Below, in pieces: positions 46,625 to 55,991 of a DNA stretch of 64,000 nucleotides. Origin of the DNA: Bryobacteraceae bacterium. Its GTDB lineage: Bacteria; Acidobacteriota; Terriglobia; Bryobacterales; Bryobacteraceae. Both the position numbers and the translations under genes were made by a program. The notes beneath the pieces are model-generated. The model was not told where the DNA came from, searched no databases, and saw nothing but the letters and a program-made list of their open reading frames with translations. How positions within the stretch are numbered: the first letter of the stretch is position 1; each line of letters opens with the position of its first letter. The DNA is taken from assembly GCA_019748195.1 (NCBI GenBank), contig JAIEPW010000069.1, forward strand, positions 1 through 64,000. Reading direction: 5' to 3'.

Positions 46625-47598
46625 GTGATCCCCAAACCCGCTGTCGACACCGAGTCCTGCCTGGCGTGGGCGCGCGAGGCGCTGGTTGCCGAAAGCGAAG
46701 CCCTCCGGCTGGCGGCCTCCCGCCTGGATTCGGGCCTCGCCGAAGCGATCCGCCTGCTGATCTCCCATTCCGGCAAAACGGTGGTCACCGGCCTGGGCAA
46801 GAGCGGCCACATCGCGCGCAAGATCGCCGCGACGCTGTCTTCCACCGGTACTCCCGCGGTCTTCCTGCACGCCGCCGATGCCGCGCACGGCGATCTCGGC
46901 ATTTACCAGCCCGGCGATCCCACCATCCTGATCTCGAAATCCGGCGCGACTTCGGAGCTGCTGGAGCTGATCCCGGTGTTGCGCAGCTTCCGCTCGCCCG
47001 TGATCGGCATTCTCGGCAATCTGCGGTCGCCCCTGGCCAAGGAGGCCGACATCGTGTTGGATGCCCGCGTGGAGCGGGAGGCGGATCCGTTCGACCTCGC
47101 GCCCACCACCAGCTCCACGCTGGCGCTCGCTTTGGGCGATGCGCTGGCCATCGCGTTGATGCGCGCCCGCCGCTTCGAGCCCGACGACTTCGCCCGCTGC
47201 CATCCCAATGGTCAGTTGGGCCGCGTGCTGCTGCTGCGGGTACGCGACGCCATGCACGGCGAAAGCGAGGTTGCCTGGGCCCGCCCGGAAGACGCGCTGA
47301 AGGAAGTCCTGATCCGCATGACTCGCTTCCCGCTGGGCGCGGCCTGCATCTGCGGGCCGGATCGCAAGCTGGCCGGTCTGGTGACGGATGGCGATGTCCG
47401 CCGCGCGCTGCAGAAGCACGACGACATCCGCGGGCTCCGCGCGGCCGACGTCATGACCGCCCAGCCGGTGAGAATCGGTCCGGATGCGATGCTGCGGGAG
47501 GCCGTCCGCCTGATGGAGGACCGCCCGTCACAGATTTCCGTGCTGCCGGTGGTGGATGACCAGGGCTGCGCCGTCGGGCTGCTCCGCATCCACGATGT

Positions 47599-47626
<28 letters not shown>
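46625..47626 (+). CDS. kdsD: KpsF/GutQ-type D-arabinose 5-phosphate isomerase (SIS plus CBS pair)
   Basis: Converts ribulose-5-phosphate to arabinose-5-phosphate for KDO synthesis (family role). The 333-residue product, starting at GTG, has the SIS sugar-isomerase domain (about 35-175: VVTGLGKSGHIARKIAATL, HGDLGIY, LISKSGATSEL) and two CBS domains (about 205-330: VRDAMHGE, DVMTAQPVRIGPD). The conserved GKSGH and LGDALA segments are intact. Its last 28 bp overlap the convergent galE. No other KDO gene is seen here. Confidence 0.92.
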
Positions 47627-48581
<955 letters not shown>

Positions 48582-48585
<4 letters not shown>

Positions 48586-49739
48586 TGGCCGTTCACCTCC
48601 GAGGCGCCGGGGGCTGCCCGGCAACGATATACATCCGGCGCGATCCCGGTTTCCTGGTGATACAGGCGCCGGATGTCGGACTGGAAAGCATCGGCGTGCG
48701 CGGCGGCCACCAGATTCACGGTCGCGCCGCCGAACCCGCCTCCGGTCATGCGCGCACCATGGATTCCGGGCAGCGACCGCGCGATATCCACCATGATATC
48801 CAGCTCCCGGGTGGACACCTCGTAGTCCATGCGCAGGCTTTCATGAGACTGATACATCAGTTTGCCGAAGACGGCCGGGTCGGCCCGCCGCAGCGCGTCG
48901 CCCGCTTCCTGCACGCGCTGGATCTCGGTCACCACGTGGCGCGCGCGCCGGTAAACGCGATCGGGAAGGTAGGGCGATTCCTTCTCCAGCCGCTCCAGCG
49001 ACAGATCGCGAAGCGCGGGAATTCCGAAGTAGGCCGCCGCCGTCTCGCAGTCCTCGCGCCGCAGGTTGTACTCGCTGGAGGCGAGTTTGTGCTTTACCCG
49101 CGTATCGCATACCACGATCACGGAATCGCGGGGCAAGGGAATCGGCGTGTAGTACAGGGACCTGCAGTCCAGCAGCAGCGCGTGATCCTCGATCCCGAAG
49201 CAGGCCGTGAATTGGTCCATCAGCCCGCTGCGGATGCCGACGAACTCGTTCTCCGCCTTCTGGCACAGCCGGGCGATATCCATGCGCTCCATGGACGCGC
49301 CCGCCACGGCGAGAAAAGCGAACGCGGAGGCTACCTCCACCGCCGCCGAGGAACTCAAGCCCGCTCCGATCGGCACATCGCTGGTTACCCACAGGTCTGT
49401 TCCGCGCAATTCCACGCCGCCGCGCGCCAGCATGGCCGCGACGCCCACAATGTAGTCGGACCAGTCGCGACGGGGCCGGTCGAGATCGGAGAGAGACAAC
49501 GTCACCGACTGCTCGAACTTATCCGAGCGAATGCGGATCTGGTCCACGCCGTTGCCGGCGGCCGCCACCATCGTCTGAAATTCGAGCGCCATCGGCAGCA
49601 CATAGCCGTCGTTGTAATCGACATGCTCGCCGATCAGATTGACCCGCCCCGGCGCCTGAAAGACGCGGGGATGCGCTCCGTAAACGCTCTGGAAGATTTC
49701 GGCGAGTTGCGTATGAGAAGGCACAGCGGCTGTTGGCAT
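48582..49739 (-). CDS. galK: Galactokinase
   Basis: Phosphorylates galactose to galactose-1-phosphate (GHMP kinase). The 385-residue protein has the substrate motif PGRVNLIGEHVDYNDGYVLP (about 30-49), the ATP loop PIGAGLSSSAAVEVASAFAF near 119-138, and the C-terminal MTGGGFGGATVNLV motif. It is the first gene of the galK-galE unit; galT is not present here. Confidence 0.95.
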
Positions 49740-49747
49740 GATCGGCT

Positions 49748-49762
49748 AACCAGATACTGGTT
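49748..49762. promoter_or_regulatory. Inverted repeat AACCAG-ATA-CTGGTT upstream of galK
   Basis: Two perfect 6-bp arms separated by 3 bp start 9 bp from the galK start codon. The position suits a repressor site or a leader hairpin. No galactose regulator is encoded nearby, and the sequence does not match the E. coli GalR site. Confidence 0.35.
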
Positions 49763-49982
49763 GGCAATTGGTGTTCCTTTTATGCCCGGCGCGGAACTTT
49801 CCGCCGTGAGATATGGGAAGTGGGATTTTTCTTCCGGCAAGGGGAAGATTGTTGGGAAGGCGGGTCGCGTTCGCCGTGCATCGGGGGCGGGGCGAGCCCG
49901 CTGCCCGCCCAGACATTCCCCCGCCACGGCTGCGCCGGGCTCCGCGCGAAAGGACCGGCAGGCTAGCCGCCTGTGGCGCCCG

Positions 49983-50132
49983 TCAAACGACTCTGCGTCC
50001 TTGCACCAGGTTGACGATCAGCAATACAACGGCGACCACCAGCAGGACGTGGAGAAATCCGCCCAGCGTGTAGGAACTGACCAGGCCCAGCAACCACAGA
50101 GCAAGCAGAATCCAGAAAATCGTCCAGAGCAT
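49983..50132 (-). CDS. Small membrane protein, lmo0937/DUF5670 family
   Basis: A 49-residue protein too short for most gene callers. It starts at the ATG at 50132 with an AGGAG ribosome-binding site just upstream on the minus strand (..ATAGGAGTGAGACGAA). It has two hydrophobic helices with a short turn (MLWTIFWILLALWLLGLVSS, and VLLVVAVVLLIVNLV near residue 29) and ends QGRRVV. This pattern is that of the widespread lmo0937 family of tiny membrane proteins with no known function. Confidence 0.85.
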   Translation of the reverse strand: MLWTIFWILLALWLLGLVSSYTLGGFLHVLLVVAVVLLIVNLVQGRRVV

Positions 50133-50262
50133 TTCGTCTCACTCCTATTGAGTTTTCTTCCGGAAGGGCTTGCGCGGCGAGCTTCGTGGCCCGAATATCC
50201 GCCCGCCGCGCTACCCTTACCGACTGTAAGAGGAGAGAGGACGATCTTCCGTTACAACTGGA

Positions 50263-50841
50263 CTAGCGATCGGAGGTCATCTGGCTGCTGATCTCGCGCG
50301 CCATCCGAAGATGCTCGCGCAAGGACGGCAGATGCTTGCTCGCGAAGTTCTTCAGATCGGAGTTGGATCCCGAGCCGGCCTGCGTCTCGAACAGAGCCAC
50401 GTCCTTCTGATGATCTTCCGCCATCATCATCATGTACTGGCGGTCGAAATCAGCGCCGCGGGCGGACCGCAGCTTCCGCAGATGTTGCTGGTGCTCGCCG
50501 CCCATGGTTGCGGGCAGTGTCATCTTGTTCGATCGGGCCCATTGTTTCAGTTCTCGGTTCACCGCCGTATGGTCCTTCACCATGCGGTTGCCGAAATCCT
50601 TTATCTTCTGGGCGTTCGCCTGGCGTGCGGCCAGCCGTCCTGCCTCCACTTCGAACATCCCGCCCATCGCGGCCTTTCGCGCGAACTCCTGATCCTGAGC
50701 GGGTGAGGGCGCGCTCGATTGCGACTGCGATGCGGCCTGGGGCTCGGGCGAATTCGCGCTTACCCGGGGCGTGTTCCTGTCATTACAGGACGCGGTGATC
50801 AGGCAAGCAAGAGCAGTGGTGGACAAAAATATTTTGTTCAT
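50263..50841 (-). CDS. DUF4142 lipoprotein
   Basis: A 192-residue protein with a lipoprotein signal (MNKIFLSTTALACLITASCN; Cys near 19). A linker rich in Ser/Gln/Ala leads to a four-helix ferritin-like DUF4142 domain (about 50-188: MFEVEAGRLAARQANAQKIK, FGNRMVKDHTAVN, MMMAEDHQKDVALFE). The family is linked to stress response in soil bacteria; the function is unknown. A GGAGG ribosome-binding site precedes the ATG. The ECF sigma factor gene is 157 bp upstream on the same strand. Confidence 0.9.
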   Translation of the reverse strand: MNKIFLSTTALACLITASCNDRNTPRVSANSPEPQAASQSQSSAPSPAQDQEFARKAAMGGMFEVEAGRLAARQANAQKIKDFGNRMVKDHTAVNRELKQWARSNKMTLPATMGGEHQQHLRKLRSARGADFDRQYMMMMAEDHQKDVALFETQAGSGSNSDLKNFASKHLPSLREHLRMAREISSQMTSDR

Positions 50842-50998
50842 GGTTCCTCCAGACTCCGGCGAGGGTGCACGAAGAACGCCAAAAACTTGCGTTTCGGGGC
50901 AGCTCCCCGAAGAAGGGGGCGAGGGAGGGTAAGTCCGGCGGGAGGGAAAGCGGCGGTGCCATGATGCGTACCGCCGCGCGGGGAATTATGGACAGCGG

Positions 50999-51562
50999 CT
51001 AAGCGGCGGACAGCCGCTGTTCCCGGCGAGCCCGGTGCCGGACTTGCTCGGTCTCCTCGGGGGAAAGCGCGGAGTGCACCGACTTGCGCAGGCGGAACAG
51101 GCGTACCCGGATGGTCGATACCGGGCGGTCTTCTTTCCTGGCGATTTCCTCGGTGGTGTAGCCTTCCACGTAGTAGGTCCGGAACAGCTCCTGATCCTGC
51201 TTGGAGCAGCCGTCCAACGCGGCTCGAACGTCGATGTCGCGATGCTCGGTCTGCATCGCGCCGAGTTCGATCCCGAGCGCGGAGAGCCGCTGCCGGGAAC
51301 GCATGTGGTCGCGAAACAGGCGTAGAGCGATTGTGTTCACCCACGCCAGCACCAGGCTGCGGTGTTGGAGGCTGTCCAGCTTCTCCCACCCGCGCACCCA
51401 GGCTGCCTGCGCGAACTCCTCGGCAAGATCGCCCGCGGCGCCGCGGGAACGCAGTAAGCGAACCGTGGAGCGGTATCCGCTGCGAAACGCATCCGAATAA
51501 TAATCCCGAAGGGCGGGCGCCGCTTGCGGGCCTTGTTGATGATGTGCGGCAAGTGTAGTCAT
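50999..51562 (-). CDS. ECF-type RNA polymerase sigma factor
   Basis: A 187-residue sigma-70 family factor with region 2 (about 25-90: DLAEEFAQAAWVRGW, NTIALRLFRDHMRSR) and region 4 (about 115-165: YYVEGYTTEEIARKEDRPVS, TIRVRLFRLRKSVHSAL). No anti-sigma gene is adjacent, which is unusual for an ECF factor. Targets could include the flanking stress genes, but no -35/-10 consensus is proven here. Confidence 0.87.
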   Translation of the reverse strand: MTTLAAHHQQGPQAAPALRDYYSDAFRSGYRSTVRLLRSRGAAGDLAEEFAQAAWVRGWEKLDSLQHRSLVLAWVNTIALRLFRDHMRSRQRLSALGIELGAMQTEHRDIDVRAALDGCSKQDQELFRTYYVEGYTTEEIARKEDRPVSTIRVRLFRLRKSVHSALSPEETEQVRHRARREQRLSAA

Positions 51563-51741
51563 TCCAGCCGTGTCTAGCGCAATTGGCTGACCAACTTCCG
51601 CCGGCGCGGACGAGCAATTTTGTATCGACGCATGGAAGAAATGCGCGCCGCGAAACGGGGAACGACAGTCCCGTCTCGACCGTACCCTCTGGTCCGGATG
51701 TTCGGAAAAACAATTGCTCTAAGGTGGGCAGCGGAGGTCGC

Positions 51742-51897
51742 ATGGCTGTTGTAGCGTGGCTCGTGATAGCGCCCGTATCCCTGATGATGGATTCGGCTCC
51801 GGTCAGCCGGAGCGAAACGCTCGTCCGGCAAAGCATGCTGCTGGGCGCCGGCATGATGCTCATCCTGGAACAGCATTCGCGCCGCTCGCGTGACTAG
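51742..51897 (+). CDS. Possible small membrane protein
   Basis: A 51-residue reading frame with a GGAGG ribosome-binding site at 51733-51737, 4 bp before the ATG at 51742. A hydrophobic start (MAVVAWLVIAPVSLMM) and a second hydrophobic run (MLLGAGMMLILE) suggest a membrane protein. No family is recognised. It is kept because of the good ribosome-binding site, but it may not be real. Confidence 0.35.
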   Translation: MAVVAWLVIAPVSLMMDSAPVSRSETLVRQSMLLGAGMMLILEQHSRRSRD

Positions 51898-51948
51898 GGT
51901 ATGAACTCTAGGGTCACAACCAGTCAGACTTAAGTGGAGGTTTCCTAT

Positions 51949-52707
51949 ATGAGAGCCGTGGCAATACTCAGCCTGGCCCTGGCGGGCGTTGTGTGGGCGG
52001 ACCACCATCGCATCACGCTCCGGGACGGCACCAACCTGGAGGGCCGGTTCGTTCAGGGGAATGCGCAACGCATCATCTTTGAGGAAGAAGACGGCCGCCG
52101 CAGGACGATTCCGGTGACGGACATCTCGCGGCTCGAGTTCGGGCAGGGCGGACACTGGAGCAGCAATAACAACAACACCTGGCGCGATTCGTCTGGTCCG
52201 TCCATCCGCATCCCGGCCGGACGCGAGCTCGTGGTCAGAACCAATGAACGGATCGAATCCCAAACCGCCACCACCGGCCGGACTTACTCCGCCGTGGTGG
52301 AAAAGGACGTTGAGGACGAAAGCGGCCGCATCGCAATTCCGCGGGGAGCGGAAGCAAACCTGGTGGTTCGCGATGCCGGCAATCGGGAGATCGCGCTCGA
52401 TCTGGAAAGCGTCATGACCGGCGGACGGCGCTATGCGGTCAGTACGTCCGATATGGAACGATCCAGCCGGGAGGGGATCGGCGCGAATCGCCGCACCGGA
52501 ATTTTCGTCGGCGGCGGCGCCGCGATCGGGACCCTGATCGGAGCGGCGGCGGGCGGTGGACGTGGTGCGCTGATCGGCGCCATCGCGGGCGCGGCGGCGG
52601 GCGCGGGAACGCAGGTTCTCACCCGCGGCAAGGAGGTCAAAATCGCCCCGGAGACGCAGCTCACGTTCCGCCTGGATCAGCCCCTGGTGCTGCAGGCGAT
52701 GCGCTGA
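51949..52707 (+). CDS. Secreted glycine-zipper protein
   Basis: A 252-residue protein with a signal peptide (MRAVAILSLALAGVVWA). The start is the ATG at 51949 with TGGAGG at 51935-51940; an ATG 15 bp upstream would remove the spacing. A short SH3-like beta segment (HRITLRDGTNLEGRF, about 20-50) precedes a beta-rich middle. A Gly-zipper membrane segment follows (near 190-224: GGGAAIGTLIGAAAGGGRGA). The mature protein probably sits in the outer membrane or periplasm. A strong terminator follows. Confidence 0.75.
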   Translation: MRAVAILSLALAGVVWADHHRITLRDGTNLEGRFVQGNAQRIIFEEEDGRRRTIPVTDISRLEFGQGGHWSSNNNNTWRDSSGPSIRIPAGRELVVRTNERIESQTATTGRTYSAVVEKDVEDESGRIAIPRGAEANLVVRDAGNREIALDLESVMTGGRRYAVSTSDMERSSREGIGANRRTGIFVGGGAAIGTLIGAAAGGGRGALIGAIAGAAAGAGTQVLTRGKEVKIAPETQLTFRLDQPLVLQAMR

Positions 52708-52734
52708 AGCAGCCTGGGCGTCTCGAACAACGAA

Positions 52735-52763
52735 AGCCTCGCGGGAAACCGCGGGGCTTTTTT
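52735..52763 (+). terminator. Rho-independent terminator after the glycine-zipper gene
   Basis: A 10-bp stem (AGCCTCGCGG with CCGCGGGGCT, one G-T pair), a GAAA loop and a run of six T. It lies 28 bp after the stop codon on the same strand. Confidence 0.9.
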
Positions 52764-52930
52764 CGCTTGGGGTTCGCCGGCGGTCCGAATCGCCGAGGCG
52801 CGCCGGGGGCAGACGGCGCGTTAACGCTGGGACACAAAGCCCCCAAAAAACACGGATGTGCAAGAGATGGGTTTGCCGGCGGGAGAGCGACGGTCCGTTA
52901 TCGTCGCCTTGCCTTGTTGAACAGATGCGG

Positions 52931-52952
52931 GCGTGGCCCGTCCGGGCCACGC
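52931..52952 (-). terminator. Strong hairpin after the CxxC protein gene
   Basis: A perfect 9-bp stem (GCGTGGCCC with GGGCCACGC, 4-nt loop) starts 20 bp past the stop at 52972. No T-run follows on the minus strand, so termination is uncertain. Confidence 0.4.
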
Positions 52953-52971
52953 ATTCGGCAGGGGTGATTGG

Positions 52972-53256
52972 TTACAGAGAAGATCCCAGGCGGCCGAACG
53001 GCCTCGCGCCCGCGGCGCTTGGGACCACCGGAACTCCGTTATCCCCAATCGGCCACGGCAGCACCTTGCCGCCGGTAATGGCCGCCGCCGCTACGGCCGG
53101 CCGGGGGGATTCCGCTACCTTGCGGGCCGCCGCCGGAGTCTCCCACGGCACCGGAAAAACGCGTAAGCATTTCGGGCACCGGTAGTGGCCGCAGACTGGC
53201 CACATCGGCTCCGGATGAAAGGTTCGACACCACCAACCCGCGAATTGCTCTAACAC
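52972..53256 (-). CDS. Small CxxC protein (GHYRCPKC motif), family unknown
   Basis: A 94-residue protein. I start it at the GTG at 53256 because AAGGAG sits 8 bp upstream on the minus strand; a longer frame starting at 53367 overlaps the dps gene. The N-terminus is aromatic (LEQFAGWWCRTFHPEPMWPV, about 2-21) and leads to CGHYRCPKCLRVFPVPWE, a knuckle-like Cys cluster that may bind zinc. The remainder is Pro/Ala/Gly-rich and variable. I recall similar short GHYRCP proteins in this bacterial group but cannot name a family. Confidence 0.65.
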   Translation of the reverse strand: MLEQFAGWWCRTFHPEPMWPVCGHYRCPKCLRVFPVPWETPAAARKVAESPRPAVAAAAITGGKVLPWPIGDNGVPVVPSAAGARPFGRLGSSL

Positions 53257-53300
53257 TGCGATTGCTCCTTGAAGTCTCTCGATCCCTCTGTTGTTCCGAG

Positions 53301-53825
53301 TTAGCCAGCCTTGCGGGAATTCCCCAGCAAGCCGCTGGGCGATTTCAGCACTTCCCGCAAATACCACTCCTGCTTCTCATATACGCGGACAATCTTCGAC
53401 AATAGGTCCACCGTGCCTGGATCCTCCGCTTCGTCGGCGTTGAGCGCCGCCTGCCGGACCTCGGATATAAGCAGAATGGCGTTCTCGTCCGCCTCCTGGA
53501 TCATGGCCCGCATGTCGTCGCGAATCGCCGCCGGACGGATCGTCGCGCGCCTGGCTACTTCGTCCAGCAGAAATACCGGATCCTGCCCGATCATTCTCAG
53601 CCGCTCCGCGATTTCGTCCAAGGCTTCCGCCGCTTCCTTCGCGAACTCGTCAAACATCAGGTGCAGGTCGCGGAACCAGGGCCCCGAAACCTGCCAGTGA
53701 TAGTGTTTGTAGTTGATGAATGCCAGAAGCGCGTTGGCGAGCTGACATTGCAGGTCCCTCACTACCGGGTGCTCCGGTGAGTTGGTTTCGGTGATCTGTC
53801 TTTCGGCCTCGTGCACGTCGGGCAT
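53301..53825 (-). CDS. dps: Dps-family ferritin-like DNA-protection protein
   Basis: Dps binds iron and DNA in starved or oxidatively stressed cells. The start is the ATG at 53825 (MPDVHEAERQ) with GGAG upstream; the longer frame has no Dps similarity. The 174-residue protein has the ferroxidase motif HYHWQVSGPWFRDLHLMFDE (about 42-61), the usual helix C (ALDEIAERLRMIG) and the late DLLSKIVRVYEKQEWYLRE helix. It ends GNSRKAG with no long Lys tail. Part of the stress island. Confidence 0.9.
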   Translation of the reverse strand: MPDVHEAERQITETNSPEHPVVRDLQCQLANALLAFINYKHYHWQVSGPWFRDLHLMFDEFAKEAAEALDEIAERLRMIGQDPVFLLDEVARRATIRPAAIRDDMRAMIQEADENAILLISEVRQAALNADEAEDPGTVDLLSKIVRVYEKQEWYLREVLKSPSGLLGNSRKAG

Positions 53826-54052
53826 CGCGCTCTCCTTCTGAAACTCCGCGGATCTCTCGCTTACCGCCTTTGCAGGGTTGCAAGTACGGTTCCAAGTCGG
53901 TTTGGGCGTTCCGTTGTAGGAAAAGAGCAGAAAAGTTGTAACAGCGTCCCCTTCGTGGCTGTCTATCTGCCGCACGCACGCTGAATGCGGCAATGCCCAT
54001 GACAGCGAGCGGAGCAAACGAAAACAGATTCGGACGGAGGATGTGAGGACCC

Positions 54053-54418
54053 ATGACCCAGACTTACCGCAAGGCTCTTCAATCGAAAAAGAAGGAACTC
54101 ACCCAAAAGCTGGCCGTGCGCGAAGACATCGCGGTGGAGCCGATCTCGGAAGCGATCGACCAGGTCCAGCGCGCCAGTGAACGGGAGTTCGCCATCAGCA
54201 GGCTCGATCGCGACTGGCAAACGCTTCGCGCCGTCGAGGCGGCGCTAGCGCGCATGGCCGACAAGAGCTACGGTATCTGTCTGCGGTGTGAAGAGGAGAT
54301 CAGCCCCAAGCGGCTCAACGCGATTCCGTGGGCGCCGCTGTGCATTTCCTGCCAGGAAAAAGTCGACGAAGCCCGCGAAACGGAGCACGTCGATCTCGCG
54401 TTCTCCGACGCGGCATGA
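54053..54418 (+). CDS. DksA/TraR-family C4 zinc-finger protein
   Basis: A 121-residue protein with a coiled-coil N-terminal half (about 1-70: KALQSKKKELTQKLAV) and a C4 zinc finger (GICLRCEEEISPKRL, then CISCQEKV, about 74-103). Family members bind RNA polymerase in the secondary channel and shift stress promoters. The typical DksA tip DxxDxA is not evident, so a DksA-like role is plausible but not certain. Confidence 0.88.
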   Translation: MTQTYRKALQSKKKELTQKLAVREDIAVEPISEAIDQVQRASEREFAISRLDRDWQTLRAVEAALARMADKSYGICLRCEEEISPKRLNAIPWAPLCISCQEKVDEARETEHVDLAFSDAA

Positions 54419-54495
54419 CAGCGCTGAAGATTATCTACCCGGCGGAGCGGCCACAGGGCCCTTCCGCCGGTTCGCTTTCCGCCTCATTTAGCGGA

Positions 54496-54681
54496 CTAGA
54501 CGTGGGCCCCGGTAAACGACGGTGGGTCGCTGGCGGGGAAGGAAGCTGCGGATGCCAGGTCCACCTTCGAGTTCCGGTTCAAGCGGCTTTCATCCCACCC
54601 CTCGGGTTTGCGGCGCCACCACCACCAGGCGGCCGCGCCGGCGGCGATCATCCAGTAGAATCGTGTCCAGTTCATGTTCAT
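54496..54681 (-). CDS. Small protein with aromatic membrane segment and FPASDPPS tail
   Basis: A 61-residue protein starting at the ATG at 54681 (MNMNWTRFYWMIAAGAAAWW), with a GAAGAG motif a short distance upstream. A hydrophobic, Trp-rich helix is followed by a charged RRKPEGWDESRLNRN stretch and a C-terminal ASFPASDPPSFTG tail. The FPASDPPS motif recurs at the ends of many small bacterial proteins whose function is unknown. It is too short for certain calling, but motif and start support it. Confidence 0.65.
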   Translation of the reverse strand: MNMNWTRFYWMIAAGAAAWWWWRRKPEGWDESRLNRNSKVDLASAASFPASDPPSFTGAHV

Positions 54682-54916
54682 CTCTTCGCAAGGCGCTGGC
54701 CGTCCAGGACAGTGAGAAGTCATACGGTATGAAACAAATCTTCCTAGTGTGGAAATAAACACCTACGCCGCTGACAGGAGAAGTTTTTTCCTCCCCAAAG
54801 GAGGTTTGCATCAGAAGTGGCAGGCTGCGTAGGACTCTGCGGCCAATCGCGGCCCGGAGGACGACAATGGACAAGCCATTTGGCGCTTAGAGAGCTGCGC
54901 AATGCGTGACGACAGA

Positions 54917-55924
54917 TCAACCTTCCGGCCAGCCGGGAAGCGCGCTAAGGTGCGCCGGATCGGGAAGCCATATCCGGATGGTCAAGCCCCCGCCCTGAGT
55001 GGGGACCGCCTCAATCTTTCCGGAGTGGGAGGCCACGATTCGGAGGCAGATGGAAAGTCCCAACCCGTGTCCCGGGAACTGTTTGCCGTGAAGCCGGAAG
55101 AATGGAGAGAAGATCTGTTCCGCGTAACGCGCCTCGATTCCCGGCCCCTGGTCCGAGACCTGAATCTCCGCGCCACCGTCTCTTCGTGTCATCGAGACGC
55201 GAGGCGGGCTTTGCGGAGCGAAAGTAGCGGCGTTTTCGATCAAGCGGAACAGGATATCCGCCAACTCGTCTTCGCGCGCCCAGACTGCTGCGTCGGACGG
55301 GAGGAACGTGGGATTCGCGTCGGGAAGCGTCTTCAGCCTCCACCGCACCGCCTGCTGCACGTCGGGCCATTCCAGCCGCGCCGGCGGCTTAGCCGGCCTT
55401 TGCGTTGCGTTTGCGAACGAGCCCACATCCCGCAGCAGCTTCTCCAGCCCCGCGATTTCCGCCTCCGCCTGGCTGGCCAGAGCCGGGTTGCCGGAGGCCA
55501 GCTCGAAAAGCGACGTCGAACGGCGGATGGCGCCGCGAACATCATGGGCAATGCCTTTCAGGATCGCTGCCTGCTGGGCGGCGTCCCGGGCTTCCAGCAG
55601 CCGTATTGCGATCACCGAGGCAAGCGTCGAAATCCCGCTCTGAAGTTCAGGCGGGAGTTCGGTGGTTCCCTCAAAGTACAAGTTCAAGGTTCCAACCGTA
55701 AGATATTGATTGTAAGCAGGAAAACACTTGAGTTCGAGATCGATTTCCCCACTGGCCGCGAGCAGTTGACGCGGAGCCCAGAACTCGAAAGCTGCGCCTG
55801 CGGCGCCGCAAGCCGCGGCGATCTGCGTAAGCAGCTCGGGCAGGAAGTCCGCGATGTCGGGGACCTGCAAGGTTGCCTGGATCAGGTCCAGCATCCTGTA
55901 ATCGGGGTATGGAGTTTTTGCCAC
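54917..55924 (-). CDS. Soluble sensor histidine kinase
   Basis: A 335-residue kinase with no membrane helix. The N-terminal part (about 15-115) looks like a GAF sensor. The phospho-acceptor region is LKGIAHDVRGAIRR (His near 126) and the ATPase domain has N-box ENAATFAP, G1 DQGPGIEARY and G2 GHGLGLSI. It is divergent from the response regulator gene at 55992 (67 bp between starts), so the two are probably partners. The signal is cytoplasmic and unknown. Confidence 0.9.
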   Translation of the reverse strand: MAKTPYPDYRMLDLIQATLQVPDIADFLPELLTQIAAACGAAGAAFEFWAPRQLLAASGEIDLELKCFPAYNQYLTVGTLNLYFEGTTELPPELQSGISTLASVIAIRLLEARDAAQQAAILKGIAHDVRGAIRRSTSLFELASGNPALASQAEAEIAGLEKLLRDVGSFANATQRPAKPPARLEWPDVQQAVRWRLKTLPDANPTFLPSDAAVWAREDELADILFRLIENAATFAPQSPPRVSMTRRDGGAEIQVSDQGPGIEARYAEQIFSPFFRLHGKQFPGHGLGLSICLRIVASHSGKIEAVPTQGGGLTIRIWLPDPAHLSALPGWPEG

Positions 55925-55991
55925 TCGATCGGCCTATACTGCGAGTTTCCCATAGGCAATCGATCCGCCGCTGGGCGAGAATAGAGGAAAG

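Noticed and set aside
50842-50998. Possible ECF-type promoter in front of the DUF4142 gene
   Set aside because: A GAAAC element is present but the distance to a CGTT-like -10 is only about 12 bp, too short for an ECF promoter.
54764-54916. Hairpin-like sequence near 54793-54815 (CCTCC...GGAGG) and a 7-codon ATG frame at 54867
   Set aside because: The stem is short and flanked by T before rather than after it on the plus strand, and the frame is too short and unsupported to call.
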